Below the pieces are notes generated by a model, which had not been told where the DNA came from, made no database searches, and saw only the letters and a program-made list of their open reading frames with translations. Source: Ensifer adhaerens (GTDB taxonomy: Bacteria > Pseudomonadota > Alphaproteobacteria > Rhizobiales > Rhizobiaceae). From it: a stretch of 64,000 nt of DNA. Made by a program: the position numbers and the translations under genes. Of the stretch, positions 8,335 through 26,322 are shown in pieces (within the stretch, counting starts at the first letter, position 1; the number at the start of each line of letters is the position of its first letter). The stretch covers positions 1,116,001-1,180,000 of the forward strand of contig NZ_CP083349.1 of the NCBI RefSeq assembly GCF_020035535.1, written 5' to 3'.

Positions 8335-8955
8335 ATGAATGTTCTTCACATCGACTCCGGTATCCTTGGTGATCACTCGGTTTCTCGTCGCCTGACGGCG
8401 GCACTTGCCGCGCAGGTCAAGGCTGATCGCACGGATGCCACGGTGACCTACCGTGACCTCGCCGACAGCTCGCTTCCGCATCTGACCGGTGCGCAGATCA
8501 TGGCTCCCGCCGATCTCGCAGGCGTGGACGCCGACCTTGCCGCCGACGTCAAGCTTGGCCGCGACATGCTCGAAGAATTCCTCGCAGCCGACACGATCAT
8601 CATCGGTGCGCCGATGTACAACTTCGGCATTCCTAGCCAGTTGAAGGTCTGGATCGACCGCATCGCCGTGTCCGGCAAGACTTTCCGCTACACCGAGAAT
8701 GGTCCGGAAGGCCTGGCAAAGGGCAAGAAGATCATCGTCGCCTCGACCCGCGGCGGCCACTACTCGGCCGGTCCGGCTGCCGTCATGGACCATCAGGAAT
8801 CCTACCTGAAGACGGTCTTCGGCTTCCTCGGCGTCACCGATGTCGAATTCGTCCGCGCCGAGGGCCTCAACCTCAGCGCCGACTCCAAGCAGTTCGCGAT
8901 CGCCGAAGCTGAAAAGACGATTGCCGAAGGCAACGTCCTTCGCCTGGCGAGCTAA
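8335..8955 (+). CDS. azoR: FMN-dependent NADH:quinone/azo oxidoreductase
   Basis: This flavodoxin-fold enzyme performs two-electron reduction of quinones and azo dyes with NADH, protecting against electrophile stress in the cytoplasm. The 206-residue product has the FMN phosphate loop at its N-terminus (HIDSGILGDHSVSRRL), the flavin-contacting motif PMYNFGIPSQLKVWID and the loop STRGGHYS. ATG 8335 gives the family length. A longer frame to 8197 would run through the operator region and is rejected. It is divergent from the LysR gene that probably regulates it. Confidence 0.93.
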   Translation: MNVLHIDSGILGDHSVSRRLTAALAAQVKADRTDATVTYRDLADSSLPHLTGAQIMAPADLAGVDADLAADVKLGRDMLEEFLAADTIIIGAPMYNFGIPSQLKVWIDRIAVSGKTFRYTENGPEGLAKGKKIIVASTRGGHYSAGPAAVMDHQESYLKTVFGFLGVTDVEFVRAEGLNLSADSKQFAIAEAEKTIAEGNVLRLAS

Positions 8956-9085
8956 TATATAGGTTCAGCGGGTCACCGAGGTGATCCGGTGGAGGGGCTT
9001 AGGCCCTGCGTGCGGACGGTGCCGGTTGCAAACGCAGCCGGCATTGTCCGTTTTCGATTGTGACGATCTGCTTTATAATGCGTTC

Positions 9086-9379
9086 ATGAAGAGCGGGCGC
9101 ACGATCCCCTGGGGCAAGACCGCTGCGGTGGCCTTTCTGGTCGCCGCCGAAGCCGCGCTCGCGGCGCCACCGGATCACGGCTGCACCTGCCGCAACCGCG
9201 ATGGCTCGAAATATGAGCTGGGGCAGGTCGCATGCTTGCGCGTCGACGGCAATGCCTACCTCGCGCGCTGCGAAATGAATCTCAACGTCACCACCTGGAA
9301 GAAATTGCGCGACGGCTGCCCGACGGCTGCCGGGATGAGTGTACCCCTGGGCCATCAGCTGCAATCGGTCAGTTTCTGA
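9086..9379 (+). CDS. Small Cys-rich exported protein, hypothetical
   Basis: The 97-residue product has a signal peptide (basic start MKSGR, hydrophobic AAVAFLVAAEAALA, likely cut at ALA-APP). Five Cys follow in the mature part (CTC, ACL, RCE, GCP), suggesting a disulfide-bonded periplasmic protein. I took ATG 9086 because the upstream extension is not export-signal-like. It overlaps the stop of the convergent inhibitor-like gene by 11 bp. No family recognised with certainty. Confidence 0.6.
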   Translation: MKSGRTIPWGKTAAVAFLVAAEAALAAPPDHGCTCRNRDGSKYELGQVACLRVDGNAYLARCEMNLNVTTWKKLRDGCPTAAGMSVPLGHQLQSVSF

Positions 9380-10082
9380 TGAGGAGCAGCGGCTTGCCGC
9401 CCTCGTTCCGATCTTTCTGGAAGCCGGTGGGCGTGGCGGTGAAGGCGAGTGAACTGCCGTCTTCGCCGAGCAGGGTTAAACCTAGGCCGTTTGCTGACCA
9501 GTTCTTCAATTTCAACTGTCTGACAGCGCCGTCGCAAGGTTTTTCCAGTGACAGGGCAAAATTGCCGTTTCCATCGCTTGTCCCCGTGAAGCTTACCCGG
9601 CAGACGGAAGTACCGTCCGGTCGTTTCATCTGCCATGTGCCGTTCATGTTTGCAGGCGCTGGCAGACGCGAAATGCCGTCTACCGCCGGCACGAGTGCCA
9701 GTTGCGGTCCGGTCTCGGCGTTGGTCAGGAGGGGGGATCCCTCGCTCTCTTCAAACCGGGCATGGACTTTCCGCAGGACGTCGATCAGCAGCAGGCCTCC
9801 GCTCCCATCGAAGTTCCAGGCGACGACGTCCGCAAGGGGCGGCAGGTTTTTGGTGCAGCCCTCGGCTCCGGCGACGGCGTAACCGCCAATCGCCTCATCG
9901 GCGGTGAGCGTCAGCCTGCATCCTTCGGAACCATCGAGCGGGGCGACGAGATAGTCGCCCGTCTGCGCCGCGATGATGGCCGGGTCGATGTCACCGGCGG
10001 CAAAGGCGGTGTTTGTCCCCAGACAGAGTGCACCCAAAACCAGCAGCCGATACATAGGAATGCGTGACACAACTGCGACCAT
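9369..10082 (-). CDS. Two-domain AprI/Inh-like protease inhibitor protein
   Basis: The 237-residue product has a signal peptide (VSRIPMYRLLVLGALCLG, cut near TAFA) followed by two similar beta-barrel-like units. Each has the Inh pattern of a Cys in a first strand and a second Cys about 21 residues later: C55/C76 and C161/C183. Inh proteins are periplasmic inhibitors of serralysin-type metalloproteases, and the two Cys form the conserved disulfide. I chose ATG 10082 because GGAG lies 7 nt upstream; ATG 10055 is the alternative. No serralysin gene is seen nearby, so the target is unknown. Calling both units Inh domains is an inference from pattern. Confidence 0.68.
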   Translation of the reverse strand: MVAVVSRIPMYRLLVLGALCLGTNTAFAAGDIDPAIIAAQTGDYLVAPLDGSEGCRLTLTADEAIGGYAVAGAEGCTKNLPPLADVVAWNFDGSGGLLLIDVLRKVHARFEESEGSPLLTNAETGPQLALVPAVDGISRLPAPANMNGTWQMKRPDGTSVCRVSFTGTSDGNGNFALSLEKPCDGAVRQLKLKNWSANGLGLTLLGEDGSSLAFTATPTGFQKDRNEGGKPLLLIRN

Positions 10083-10225
10083 GAAAGCACTCCGATCCCA
10101 ACGAGGCGGAGATTTCCACAGGCTCAATTTCGCGTCAATGTGTTGGCCTTCGATGCCAGTTTCGGCTCTGTAGGAGATGCGACCGCCCCCCTTGGCACAC
10201 GGGCGGGCGGCAGCGTCTGGAGATC

Positions 10226-11101
10226 TTAGCGGTTCAGGAACTGGCGCGCCGCGTACATGGCGATCGCCGCCGCGTTTGACACGTTCAGCGATTTGATCGC
10301 GCCCGGCATGTCGAGGCGGGCAAGGTCCGTCACGATCGAACGGGTCTTTTGCCGGAGCCCCTTGCCCTCGGAACCGAGGACCAGCGCGATCTTCTCGCCG
10401 CTGAACGTCCCCTCCAACGGCTGCGGTCCTTCCGAATCAAGGCCGATCGTCTGGAAGCCCAGCCGGTGCAGTTCTTCGATGGCGTCGGCAAGATTGGTGA
10501 TCTGGATATAGGGGATCATTTCCAGCGCACCGGAGGCGGACTTGGCGAGCACGCCCGATTCGGTTGGGCTGTGGCGCATGGTGGTGATCAACGCGCCAGC
10601 GTCGAAGGCAACGGCCGAGCGCATGATGGCGCCGACATTGTGTGGATCGGTCACCTGGTCGAGAACCAGAATCAGCGGGCAATCACGAAGCGCTTCGAGC
10701 CTGCGATGTGGCAGGGGACGCGTTTCGAGCATGACGCCCTGGTGGATCGCATCGGGACCGAGGATCTTGTCGAGCTCCTGCGGCGTCACTGTTTCGACCG
10801 GGAAGGGAAGGGCCGAGAGTTCGCCGATCTCGAGCCTTGCGGCCGCGTTCGGGGTCACGCTGAGGCGAACGATCTGGCGCGCCGGATTGTCCAACGCGGC
10901 GCGGACCGTGTGCAGGCCGTAAAGCAGAACCTGCTCCGGCGCGAGCTGTGGCGCCTTCCAGTCGGCCGGCGCCTTGCGGCGCTTCTCCTGTTTCGGTGTT
11001 GGGATTTCGCCACGTTCCCGCTTGGCGTCGCGGTGAGCGCGCCTCAGGTTGGCGTAATGGGTGTCTTTGGCGCTCTTGTCGCCGGTGCGATCTTTGCTCA
11101 T
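10226..11101 (-). CDS. rlmB: 23S rRNA (guanosine-2'-O-)-methyltransferase RlmB
   Basis: This SPOUT-family enzyme uses S-adenosylmethionine to methylate the ribose of G2251 (E. coli numbering) in the peptidyl-transferase centre. The 291-residue protein has a basic N-terminal tail (SKDRTGDKSAKD...KRERGE), a substrate-binding domain, and the three SpoU motifs: DPHNVGAIMRSA, ALVLGSEGKGL and LNVSNAAAIAMY. Start MSKDRT at 11101 is preferred to the frame start at 11125. It is divergent from the tRNA-Tyr/tRNA-Gly/tuf unit. The TrmH relative is possible, but the N-terminal domain and length favour RlmB. Confidence 0.88.
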   Translation of the reverse strand: MSKDRTGDKSAKDTHYANLRRAHRDAKRERGEIPTPKQEKRRKAPADWKAPQLAPEQVLLYGLHTVRAALDNPARQIVRLSVTPNAAARLEIGELSALPFPVETVTPQELDKILGPDAIHQGVMLETRPLPHRRLEALRDCPLILVLDQVTDPHNVGAIMRSAVAFDAGALITTMRHSPTESGVLAKSASGALEMIPYIQITNLADAIEELHRLGFQTIGLDSEGPQPLEGTFSGEKIALVLGSEGKGLRQKTRSIVTDLARLDMPGAIKSLNVSNAAAIAMYAARQFLNR

Positions 11102-11202
11102 TGGCGTCTTATAGAGAGGTTGCACGCGGGGCGAAACGGTTTTCAGCGTGGGGTCGTTTTTTGCGGCTGTGGAGAAATTCAGAAATTTTCCATCGACCTG
11201 TG

Positions 11203-11231
11203 TTGACAGGACGAAACGGGGCAGTCATATA
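11203..11231 (+). promoter_or_regulatory. Promoter of the tRNA-Tyr/tRNA-Gly unit
   Basis: TTGACA (11203-11208), a 17-nt spacer and CATATA (11226-11231) form a strong vegetative-type promoter. It ends about 88 nt before tRNA-Tyr and lies in the divergent gap with rlmB. Confidence 0.75.
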
Positions 11232-11318
11232 CCCGGCCACAGATCGAGAGCGGCAACGACAAGTCGCTGGTTGTCTCGCGATCTCAATTGCTTGGTCGAA
11301 AGATCCCGACAGAATAAT

Positions 11319-11403
11319 GGAGGGATGCCCGAGTGGTTAAAGGGGACGGACTGTAAATCCGTTGGCTCAGCCTACGTTGGTTCAAATCCAACTCCCTCCA
11401 CCA
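11319..11403 (+). tRNA. tRNA-Tyr (anticodon GTA)
   Basis: This is an 85-nt class II tRNA with acceptor GGAGGGA/TCCCTCC, anticodon loop CTGTAAA with GTA, a long variable arm (CTCAGCCTACG region), T-arm GGTTCAAATCC and encoded CCA. It lies 23 nt before tRNA-Gly in the same transcript. Confidence 0.95.
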
Positions 11404-11426
11404 TTCTGCTTCTGGATCGAAGGCCC

Positions 11427-11500
11427 GCGGGTATAGCTCAATGGTAGAGCAGCAGCCTTCCAAGCTGAATACGCGGGTTCGATTCCCGCTACCCGCTCCA
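11427..11500 (+). tRNA. tRNA-Gly (anticodon TCC)
   Basis: This is a 74-nt tRNA with acceptor GCGGGTA/TACCCGC, D-arm AGCTCAATGGTAGAG, anticodon loop CTTCCAA with TCC, T-arm GGTTCGATTCC and encoded CCA. The Tyr-Gly-tuf order recalls the E. coli tufB operon (thrU-tyrU-glyT-thrT-tufB). Confidence 0.95.
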
Positions 11501-11605
11501 GCAGCGGCCAGCCTTTTTCTCACATTGACCCATCGCTTCAATGTTTCGTCGTAAGCCATTGTTTGTCTTGCGCACCCGGTGATTCGCGATTCGCGGATAC
11601 CGTCT

Positions 11606-11634
11606 CTTGTGGCGGTGCTTCGGCATTCCTACAT
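11606..11634 (+). promoter_or_regulatory. Promoter upstream of the first tuf gene
   Basis: CTTGTG (11606-11611), a 17-nt spacer and CTACAT (11629-11634) match the rhizobial vegetative consensus CTTGAC-N17-CTATAT. The same two hexamers precede both tRNA-Leu genes near 60.7 and 61.1 kb. It would give a leader of about 130 nt before tuf. Confidence 0.65.
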
Positions 11635-11772
11635 AACGACAGGAAAAGGCCGTCTGCGACCGGTCCAGGCGTACGCAATTAAGTCTTGCGCAAATCCCCT
11701 GAAACCCTTAAACGGCTCCACAAACCGGCCCTGCCGGCTGATCATTCATACTTGACCACAGGAAACGTACCC

Positions 11773-12948
<1,176 letters not shown>

Positions 12949-12963
12949 TCTGCTGATTAAAAG

Positions 12964-13501
12964 TCAGTAGGAAGGCCCCGCCGGCGACGGCGGGGCCTTT
13001 TTCGTTGGGCACGTCGCCAGCACCGCGTTGTCGAAGGCGCGCTTGCCGCCAACGTAAGAATCCCAATCGCTGCCGGCTTCCGTGGCGTGCCGTCTTTTCA
13101 ACGCCTCATATTGCGCGGCATAGTCCGGCCTTTCCCGCAGCGGTCCCGGAAGAGCAGGTGATCCGCATGGGCGGCGTTGTCGTCACCGCAGAGTAGAGCC
13201 GCGTGCCATAGGGAAGCGTCGTTGCCGTCGTAAACGTCCACAGGTCGCTTGCGTGTGGGGCGCCGTGAAAGGTGAAGCCTGCGTCCCGGAGGCGAGCACT
13301 GAGCTCAGGCGGCGCCCCTAAGGCCACCATGACCGCATCGATATCGATCTTCGGCTTTGCTGCCAGTCCCGGTATCGCCGTGCTGCCGATTTCGTGGACC
13401 TCGCGGACGAAAGGCGAGGGCAGGGCGGTGATGGAAAGCGCCCGCTCCTCAAAGAGTGAAGGCAAGAAGGGATCATATTCGACCAGCGTGATGCACGACA
13501 T
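12964..13501 (-). pseudogene. Frameshifted GrpB/UPF0157 family gene
   Basis: The minus strand from ATG 13501 encodes ITLVEYDPFLPSLFEE and the family signature EIGSTAIPGLAAKPKIDIDAV, typical of GrpB (nucleotidyltransferase-fold) proteins. The continuation needs two single-base restorations. After TRLY the frame must change to give LCGDDNAAHADHLLFRDR, and it must change again to give PDYAAQYEALKRRHA and SDWDSYVGGKRAFDNAVLA. The last codons run through the tuf terminator to TGA at 12966-12964. Two one-base losses make it a pseudogene, unless they are sequencing errors. Confidence 0.78.
12973..13003. terminator. tuf terminator
   Basis: An 11-bp GC-rich stem (AGGCCCCGCCG, 12973-12983, with CGGCGGGGCCT, 12988-12998) has a GCGA loop and is followed by TTTTTC. 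It lies 24 nt after tuf and is a textbook intrinsic terminator. Its reverse strand forms the last codons of the grpB-like remnant. Confidence 0.9.
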
Positions 13502-13673
13502 GCGAGTCGATTCCGGTAAGGGGGCATCAGGCAGGATAGCGTATGCCCGCAGCGCTGCGACCATTTCAGAGTGGCGAGGCAATGACTTGCCCTCTTTATG
13601 GCGCGCTCCGGCCGGCAGGTCAGGGGATAGATGCAATTGAATGCGGATTTTTTCGGATCGGCGTTGAAAGGTG

Positions 13674-13702
13674 CTTGTCATCCTCCGGCAAACTGAATAT
13701 GA
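13674..13702 (+). promoter_or_regulatory. Promoter candidate for tRNA-Trp
   Basis: CTTGTC (13674-13679), a 17-nt spacer and ATATGA (13697-13702) end about 51 nt before tRNA-Trp. It fits the CTTGNN-N17 pattern seen at other promoters in this window. Confidence 0.5.
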
Positions 13703-13753
13703 AGCCGCTGACTTGAGGCGGCGACACGTTGTTGAACGAGGACGCAACCGAAT

Positions 13754-13829
<76 letters not shown>

Positions 13830-13924
13830 TTCTTCTCAGGCTTCAAAAAAACTGAGGGTTCGGCAAAATAAGCTTAAGGACCGGTTATGCGGTCGACGAA
13901 ATTCACAGAAAAGACTGATTGGCT

Positions 13925-13953
13925 CTTGTAGTTTTTAGAATCGGTCTTTATGT
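13925..13953 (+). promoter_or_regulatory. Promoter candidate for secE-nusG
   Basis: CTTGTA (13925-13930), a 17-nt spacer and TTATGT (13948-13953) lie between tRNA-Trp and secE. A start near 13960 would leave a leader of about 65 nt before secE. Confidence 0.5.
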
Positions 13954-14025
13954 AGGGTCCAAACAGACACGCGGTGCGTGGGGCTGAATCATCGGCTTTA
14001 CGCGCCGTAATGGCGTGAGCATTAC

Positions 14026-14226
14026 ATGGCATCCAAAACGAATCCGGTAACGTTTCTGCAGCAGGTTCGCTCTGAGACGTCGAAAGTGACTTGGCCTTCC
14101 CGGCGCGAGACGATGATCTCGACGCTGATGGTTTTTGTCATGGTCTTTTTTGCCGCCGCCTTCTTCTTTGCTGCGGACCAGTTGATGGGTTGGCTGATCG
14201 GCCTCATCCTCAACGTTGGCGCTTGA
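14026..14226 (+). CDS. secE: Preprotein translocase subunit SecE
   Basis: This is the small essential subunit that clamps the SecY channel in the inner membrane. The 66-residue protein is the short single-span form: the amphipathic segment FLQQVRSETSKVTWPSRRET, whose VTWPSRRE motif is conserved in SecE, followed by one membrane helix (MVFVMVFFAAAFFFAADQLM) and a short periplasmic tail. It is followed after 16 nt by nusG, the universal pairing. Confidence 0.95.
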   Translation: MASKTNPVTFLQQVRSETSKVTWPSRRETMISTLMVFVMVFFAAAFFFAADQLMGWLIGLILNVGA

Positions 14227-14242
14227 TTGGGTGGAGGGTAGC

Positions 14243-14773
14243 ATGGCTGCGCGCTGGTATATTGTTCACGCCTATTCGAACTTCGAAAAGAAGGTCGCCG
14301 AATCGATCGAGGAAAAGGCCAAGCAGAAGGGTCTCGAGCATTTGTTCGAGAAGATTCTCGTGCCGACCGAGAAGGTTGTCGAAGTGCGTCGTGGCCGTAA
14401 GGTCGACGCCGAGCGCAAGTTCTTCCCGGGCTACGTTCTGGTTCGCGCCAATCTGACGGATGAGGCTTTCCACCTCATCAAGAACACGCCGAAGGTGACC
14501 GGTTTCCTTGGTACCGACAGCAAGCCGGTTCCGATTCCGGACCATGAAGCCGAGCGCATCCTCGGTCAGGTCCAGGATGGCGTCGAGCGTCCGAAGCCTT
14601 CGGTCTCGTTCGAGATCGGCGAGCAGGTTCGCGTTTCTGATGGTCCGTTCGCCTCGTTCAACGGCGTCGTTCAGGATGTCGACGAAGAGCGTTCGCGCCT
14701 CAAGGTCGAGGTTTCGATCTTCGGTCGCGCAACCCCGGTCGAGTTGGAATACGGTCAGGTCGAGAAGGTCTGA
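14243..14773 (+). CDS. nusG: Transcription termination/antitermination factor NusG
   Basis: NusG binds the beta-prime clamp of RNA polymerase, suppresses pausing and couples transcription to Rho or to the ribosome through S10. The 176-residue protein has the NGN domain (RWYIVHAYSNFEKKVAESI, FFPGYVLVRANLTDEAF) and a C-terminal KOW domain (GEQVRVSDGPFASFNGVVQD). ATG 14243 gives the standard MAARWYIVHAYS start; an upstream frame to 14216 overlaps secE and is not needed. Confidence 0.97.
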   Translation: MAARWYIVHAYSNFEKKVAESIEEKAKQKGLEHLFEKILVPTEKVVEVRRGRKVDAERKFFPGYVLVRANLTDEAFHLIKNTPKVTGFLGTDSKPVPIPDHEAERILGQVQDGVERPKPSVSFEIGEQVRVSDGPFASFNGVVQDVDEERSRLKVEVSIFGRATPVELEYGQVEKV

Positions 14774-14981
14774 TAAGGCCTTAGAAGGATAGGGTGGGTT
14801 TCGGCCCATTCTGGCGGAGAAATCCGCATGCGCGTGGAAGGATGCCGGCCTTAGCCGGGTCGGATGTTCCGCACCACGCAACCGCAGCCGCCGATCCCAG
14901 TGATCGGCACAAGCCGGGCAACCGGCGCAATTGATCCTCGGTGCGATCCGTCGCAAGGGGATTTCAGAAAGGCAGAGAGAA

Positions 14982-15413
14982 ATGGCTAAGAAAGTTGCAG
15001 GCCAGCTCAAGCTGCAGGTGAAGGCTGGGTCGGCCAATCCGTCCCCGCCGATCGGTCCTGCGCTCGGTCAGCGTGGCATTAACATCATGGAATTCTGCAA
15101 GGCGTTCAATGCCGCCACGCAGGAAATGGAAAAGGGTATGCCGATCCCGGTCGTCATCACCTATTACCAGGACAAGTCCTTCACCTTCGTCATGAAGCAG
15201 CCGCCGGTCAGCTACTTCCTGAAGAAGGAAGCAAAGATCCAGTCCGGTTCGAAGACCCCCGGTAAGGGCGGTTCGGCCGGCAAGCTCACCAAGGCTCAGA
15301 TCAAGTCGATCGCCGAAGCCAAGATGAAGGATCTCAATGCTGCCGATATCGAAGGCGCAATGGCCATGATCGAGGGCTCTGCCCGCGCTATGGGCCTGGA
15401 AGTGGTAGGCTAA
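14982..15413 (+). CDS. rplK: Ribosomal protein L11
   Basis: L11 binds the GTPase-associated centre of 23S rRNA together with L10 and stimulates factor GTPase; it is also needed for stringent-response sensing. The 143-residue protein has the N-terminal [20 protein letters not shown] motif and the C-terminal rRNA-binding domain ending [23 protein letters not shown] precedes ATG 14982. The 208-nt gap after nusG has GC-rich hairpin-forming segments (for example CCGATC...GATCGG near 14895), consistent with L1-mediated feedback, but I cannot define the site. Confidence 0.97.
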   Translation: MAKKVAGQLKLQVKAGSANPSPPIGPALGQRGINIMEFCKAFNAATQEMEKGMPIPVVITYYQDKSFTFVMKQPPVSYFLKKEAKIQSGSKTPGKGGSAGKLTKAQIKSIAEAKMKDLNAADIEGAMAMIEGSARAMGLEVVG

Positions 15414-15417
15414 GACC

Positions 15418-16116
15418 ATGGCGAAGATTGCAAAGCGAGTACAGAAGTCCCGCGAGGGCGTTGATCCGACGAAGATCTACGGCCTCACCGAAGCGGTCTC
15501 GATGGTCAAGGAACGCGCGACTGCCAAGTTCGACGAAACCATCGAAGTTGCGATGAACCTCGGCGTTGACCCGCGCCACGCCGACCAGATGGTCCGCGGC
15601 GTTGTCAACCTGCCGAACGGCACCGGCCGCTCGGTTCGCGTAGCCGTTTTCGCACGTGGCGCCAAGGCTGACGAAGCCAAGGCTGCTGGTGCTGACGTCG
15701 TTGGCGCAGAAGAGCTCGTCGAAATCGTCCAGGGCGGCAAGATCGATTTCGATCGCTGCATTGCGACCCCGGACATGATGCCGCTCGTCGGCCGTCTCGG
15801 TAAGGTTCTCGGCCCGCGCGGCATGATGCCGAACCCGAAGGTCGGCACGGTTACGATGGATGTCGCTGGTGCCGTTAAGGCTTCCAAGGGCGGCGCCGTT
15901 GAATTCCGTGTCGAGAAGGCCGGTATCGTTCACGCCGGCATCGGCAAGGCGTCCTTCGACGCCAAGGCACTGGAAGAAAATATCCGTGCTTTCGCTGACG
16001 CCGTGGTCAAGGCGAAGCCGACGGGTGCCAAGGGTAACTACGTCAAGCGCGTCGCGATTTCGTCGACCATGGGCCCGGGTCTCAAGATCGACCCCGCCAC
16101 GCTCAGCGTCGCCTAA
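15418..16116 (+). CDS. rplA: Ribosomal protein L1
   Basis: L1 forms the mobile stalk that releases tRNA from the E site. In other bacteria it is also the translational repressor of the L11-L1 operon. The 232-residue protein shows the two-domain L1 pattern, with [24 protein letters not shown] at the N-terminus and the hinge motif [16 protein letters not shown]. It starts only 4 nt after rplK, so the two genes are translationally coupled. A UUCG-capped hairpin follows the stop. Confidence 0.97.
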   Translation: MAKIAKRVQKSREGVDPTKIYGLTEAVSMVKERATAKFDETIEVAMNLGVDPRHADQMVRGVVNLPNGTGRSVRVAVFARGAKADEAKAAGADVVGAEELVEIVQGGKIDFDRCIATPDMMPLVGRLGKVLGPRGMMPNPKVGTVTMDVAGAVKASKGGAVEFRVEKAGIVHAGIGKASFDAKALEENIRAFADAVVKAKPTGAKGNYVKRVAISSTMGPGLKIDPATLSVA

Positions 16117-16446
16117 TGAATTTCGGGCTTCGGCCCGAGACTGAATTCCCGGCCTTTCGGGGCCGGGAATCCGGACGTCAAATCCGGAACTCCTGTCCGA
16201 GATTGCGGGTGGTTTTACCTTAATCACTTCGGCCTGCATGAGACGGGTAAGATCTGAATTTCACTACGGCGCCGGAGGCGTCGAAATTCGGTTCGAACCT
16301 CGCTTGCCTTGTGTCAGACCCGGCTCTTCCGGGAACGCCAAGGGACAGGATCCTTAAGCGTTATCAGGGATCGAGCTCGATCTCGGGTGACAAAGGCAAA
16401 CCCGATGGGGCTGCATTATTGCAACCCTGTCTACTGGAGACAGACA
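16117..16446 (+). promoter_or_regulatory. Structured leader before rplJL (L10 leader candidate)
   Basis: The 330-nt gap between rplA and rplJ holds no gene but several strong hairpins: TCGGGC-TTCG-GCCCGA (16123-16138), a 10-bp stem ATTCCCGGCC/GGCCGGGAAT (16145-16154 with 16161-16170), and GAATTTC/GAAATTC (16256-16262 with 16283-16289) enclosing a GC-rich inner stem. In most bacteria this gap holds the RNA that L10(L12)4 binds to repress its own translation. A covariance-model search would be needed to confirm it. The second hairpin could also act as an attenuator, but it lacks a T tract. Confidence 0.55.
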
Positions 16447-16965
16447 GTGGAAAGAGCGGAAAAACGCGAATTCGTCACGGAGCTGAACGAAGTCTTCAAG
16501 GCTTCCGGTTCGGTTGTCGTGGCCCACTATGCTGGTGTCACAGTTGCGCAGATGAACGACTTCCGTTCGAAGATGCGCGCTGCTGGGGGCACCGTCAAAG
16601 TCGCGAAAAACCGCCTGGCCAAGATCGCTCTTCAGGGCACCGAGTCGGAAGGGATGAGCAATCTCTTCAAGGGTCAGACGCTGATCGCATACAGCGAAGA
16701 CCCGATCACGGCTCCTAAGGTTGTCATGGATTTCGCCAAGACCAACGACAAGCTCGTTGTTCTCGGTGGCGCCATGGGGACGACCACGCTCAACGCCGAA
16801 GCAGTCAAGTCGCTCGCGACCCTGCCTTCGCTCGACGAGCTGCGCGCAAAGCTGCTGGGCCTTCTCAATGCCCCGGCAACCCGCGTCGCAACGGTTGTTC
16901 AGGCACCGGCAAGCCAGCTTGCTCGCGTGTTCTCGGCCTATGCCAAGAAGGACGAAGCCGCCTAA
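16447..16965 (+). CDS. rplJ: Ribosomal protein L10
   Basis: L10 anchors the L12 dimers of the ribosomal stalk. The 172-residue protein begins at GTG 16447 ([20 protein letters not shown]), preceded by CTGGAG. A frame open to 16309 runs through the leader and is rejected because it has no L10 similarity. The core [19 protein letters not shown] and the C-terminal helix that binds L12 ([15 protein letters not shown]) are present. The GTG start and structured leader fit translational self-control. Confidence 0.95.
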   Translation: MERAEKREFVTELNEVFKASGSVVVAHYAGVTVAQMNDFRSKMRAAGGTVKVAKNRLAKIALQGTESEGMSNLFKGQTLIAYSEDPITAPKVVMDFAKTNDKLVVLGGAMGTTTLNAEAVKSLATLPSLDELRAKLLGLLNAPATRVATVVQAPASQLARVFSAYAKKDEAA

Positions 16966-17023
16966 GGCGGATTTTCGCTGTTGTATTTAAAACCAGTTCG
17001 AACCGAACAAAAGGAAAAGTAAA

Positions 17024-17401
<378 letters not shown>

Positions 17402-17419
17402 TTCGGCTACATGCAAGGG

Positions 17420-17448
17420 GAGGTGGCCTTTTCAGGCCGCCTCTCTTT
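17420..17448 (+). terminator. Hairpin after rplL
   Basis: A 9-bp stem (17420-17428 with 17435-17443, one T-G pair) has a TTTTCA loop and is followed by TCTTTG. It resembles a leaky intrinsic terminator, as expected where rplL transcription must partly continue into rpoB. Confidence 0.6.
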
Positions 17449-17466
17449 GACCGTTTTTAGAACATA

Positions 17467-17503
17467 TTACCCAAAAGCCTGTCGAAAAACGGCTTTTGGG
17501 TAA
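17467..17503 (+). repeat. Perfect 13-bp inverted repeat in the rplL-rpoB gap
   Basis: TTACCCAAAAGCC (17467-17479) pairs perfectly with GGCTTTTGGGTAA (17491-17503) across an 11-nt loop. It stands 19 nt after the rplL hairpin and 166 nt before rpoB. No T tract follows, so it may be a processing or attenuation site rather than a simple terminator. Confidence 0.8.
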
Positions 17504-17668
17504 TGGGTTCTTCAAGAGGATGGTCTCGAACGGAAGGCAGCACAGCAATCCGCGCTGAGCGTTTTCCGTTAGCTGGACGAGATTGAACTACTCATTGATT
17601 GACGGGGTCGACTGGCCATCGGTTCCCGTCCGTTGCAGGCCCGGATGCAAGATTGACAAGGAGCGACG

Positions 17669-21808
<4,140 letters not shown>

Positions 21809-21991
21809 GACGATCCATGGTGCGTGCCGCGATGCGGCGCGCACCGTTTCCGCCTGAAGACGCTGGCGTCTTCGGCAGGAACAGAGCCGCAGCCAATGCG
21901 GTTTTAGCTGTTTATGGGGCAGGGGCCGGCGCCCGGGATTTGTCGGCACCCTCGCCAAGCTCAGGGCGTAAAGCCCGTAAAGGAGACAGGC

Positions 21992-26197
<4,206 letters not shown>

Positions 26198-26233
26198 GCG
26201 AGGAGGGCGGTCTTCGCCCTCTAACCCAACGAA

Positions 26234-26268
26234 AAAAGCCGTCGAGAGCGATCTCGGCGGCTTTTCCT
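26234..26268. terminator. rpoC terminator, shared with a convergent gene
   Basis: A 14-bp stem (26234-26247 with 26252-26265, one T-G pair) has a GCGA tetraloop and A/T flanks (AAAA left, TTTT right), so it can work in both directions. It sits between rpoC and the convergent small gene at 26323. Confidence 0.9.
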
Positions 26269-26322
26269 TTGAGCGGTTATCGTGCGCGGCAATGCCGAGG
26301 CGCAGATCTTTTAAACGTGAAC

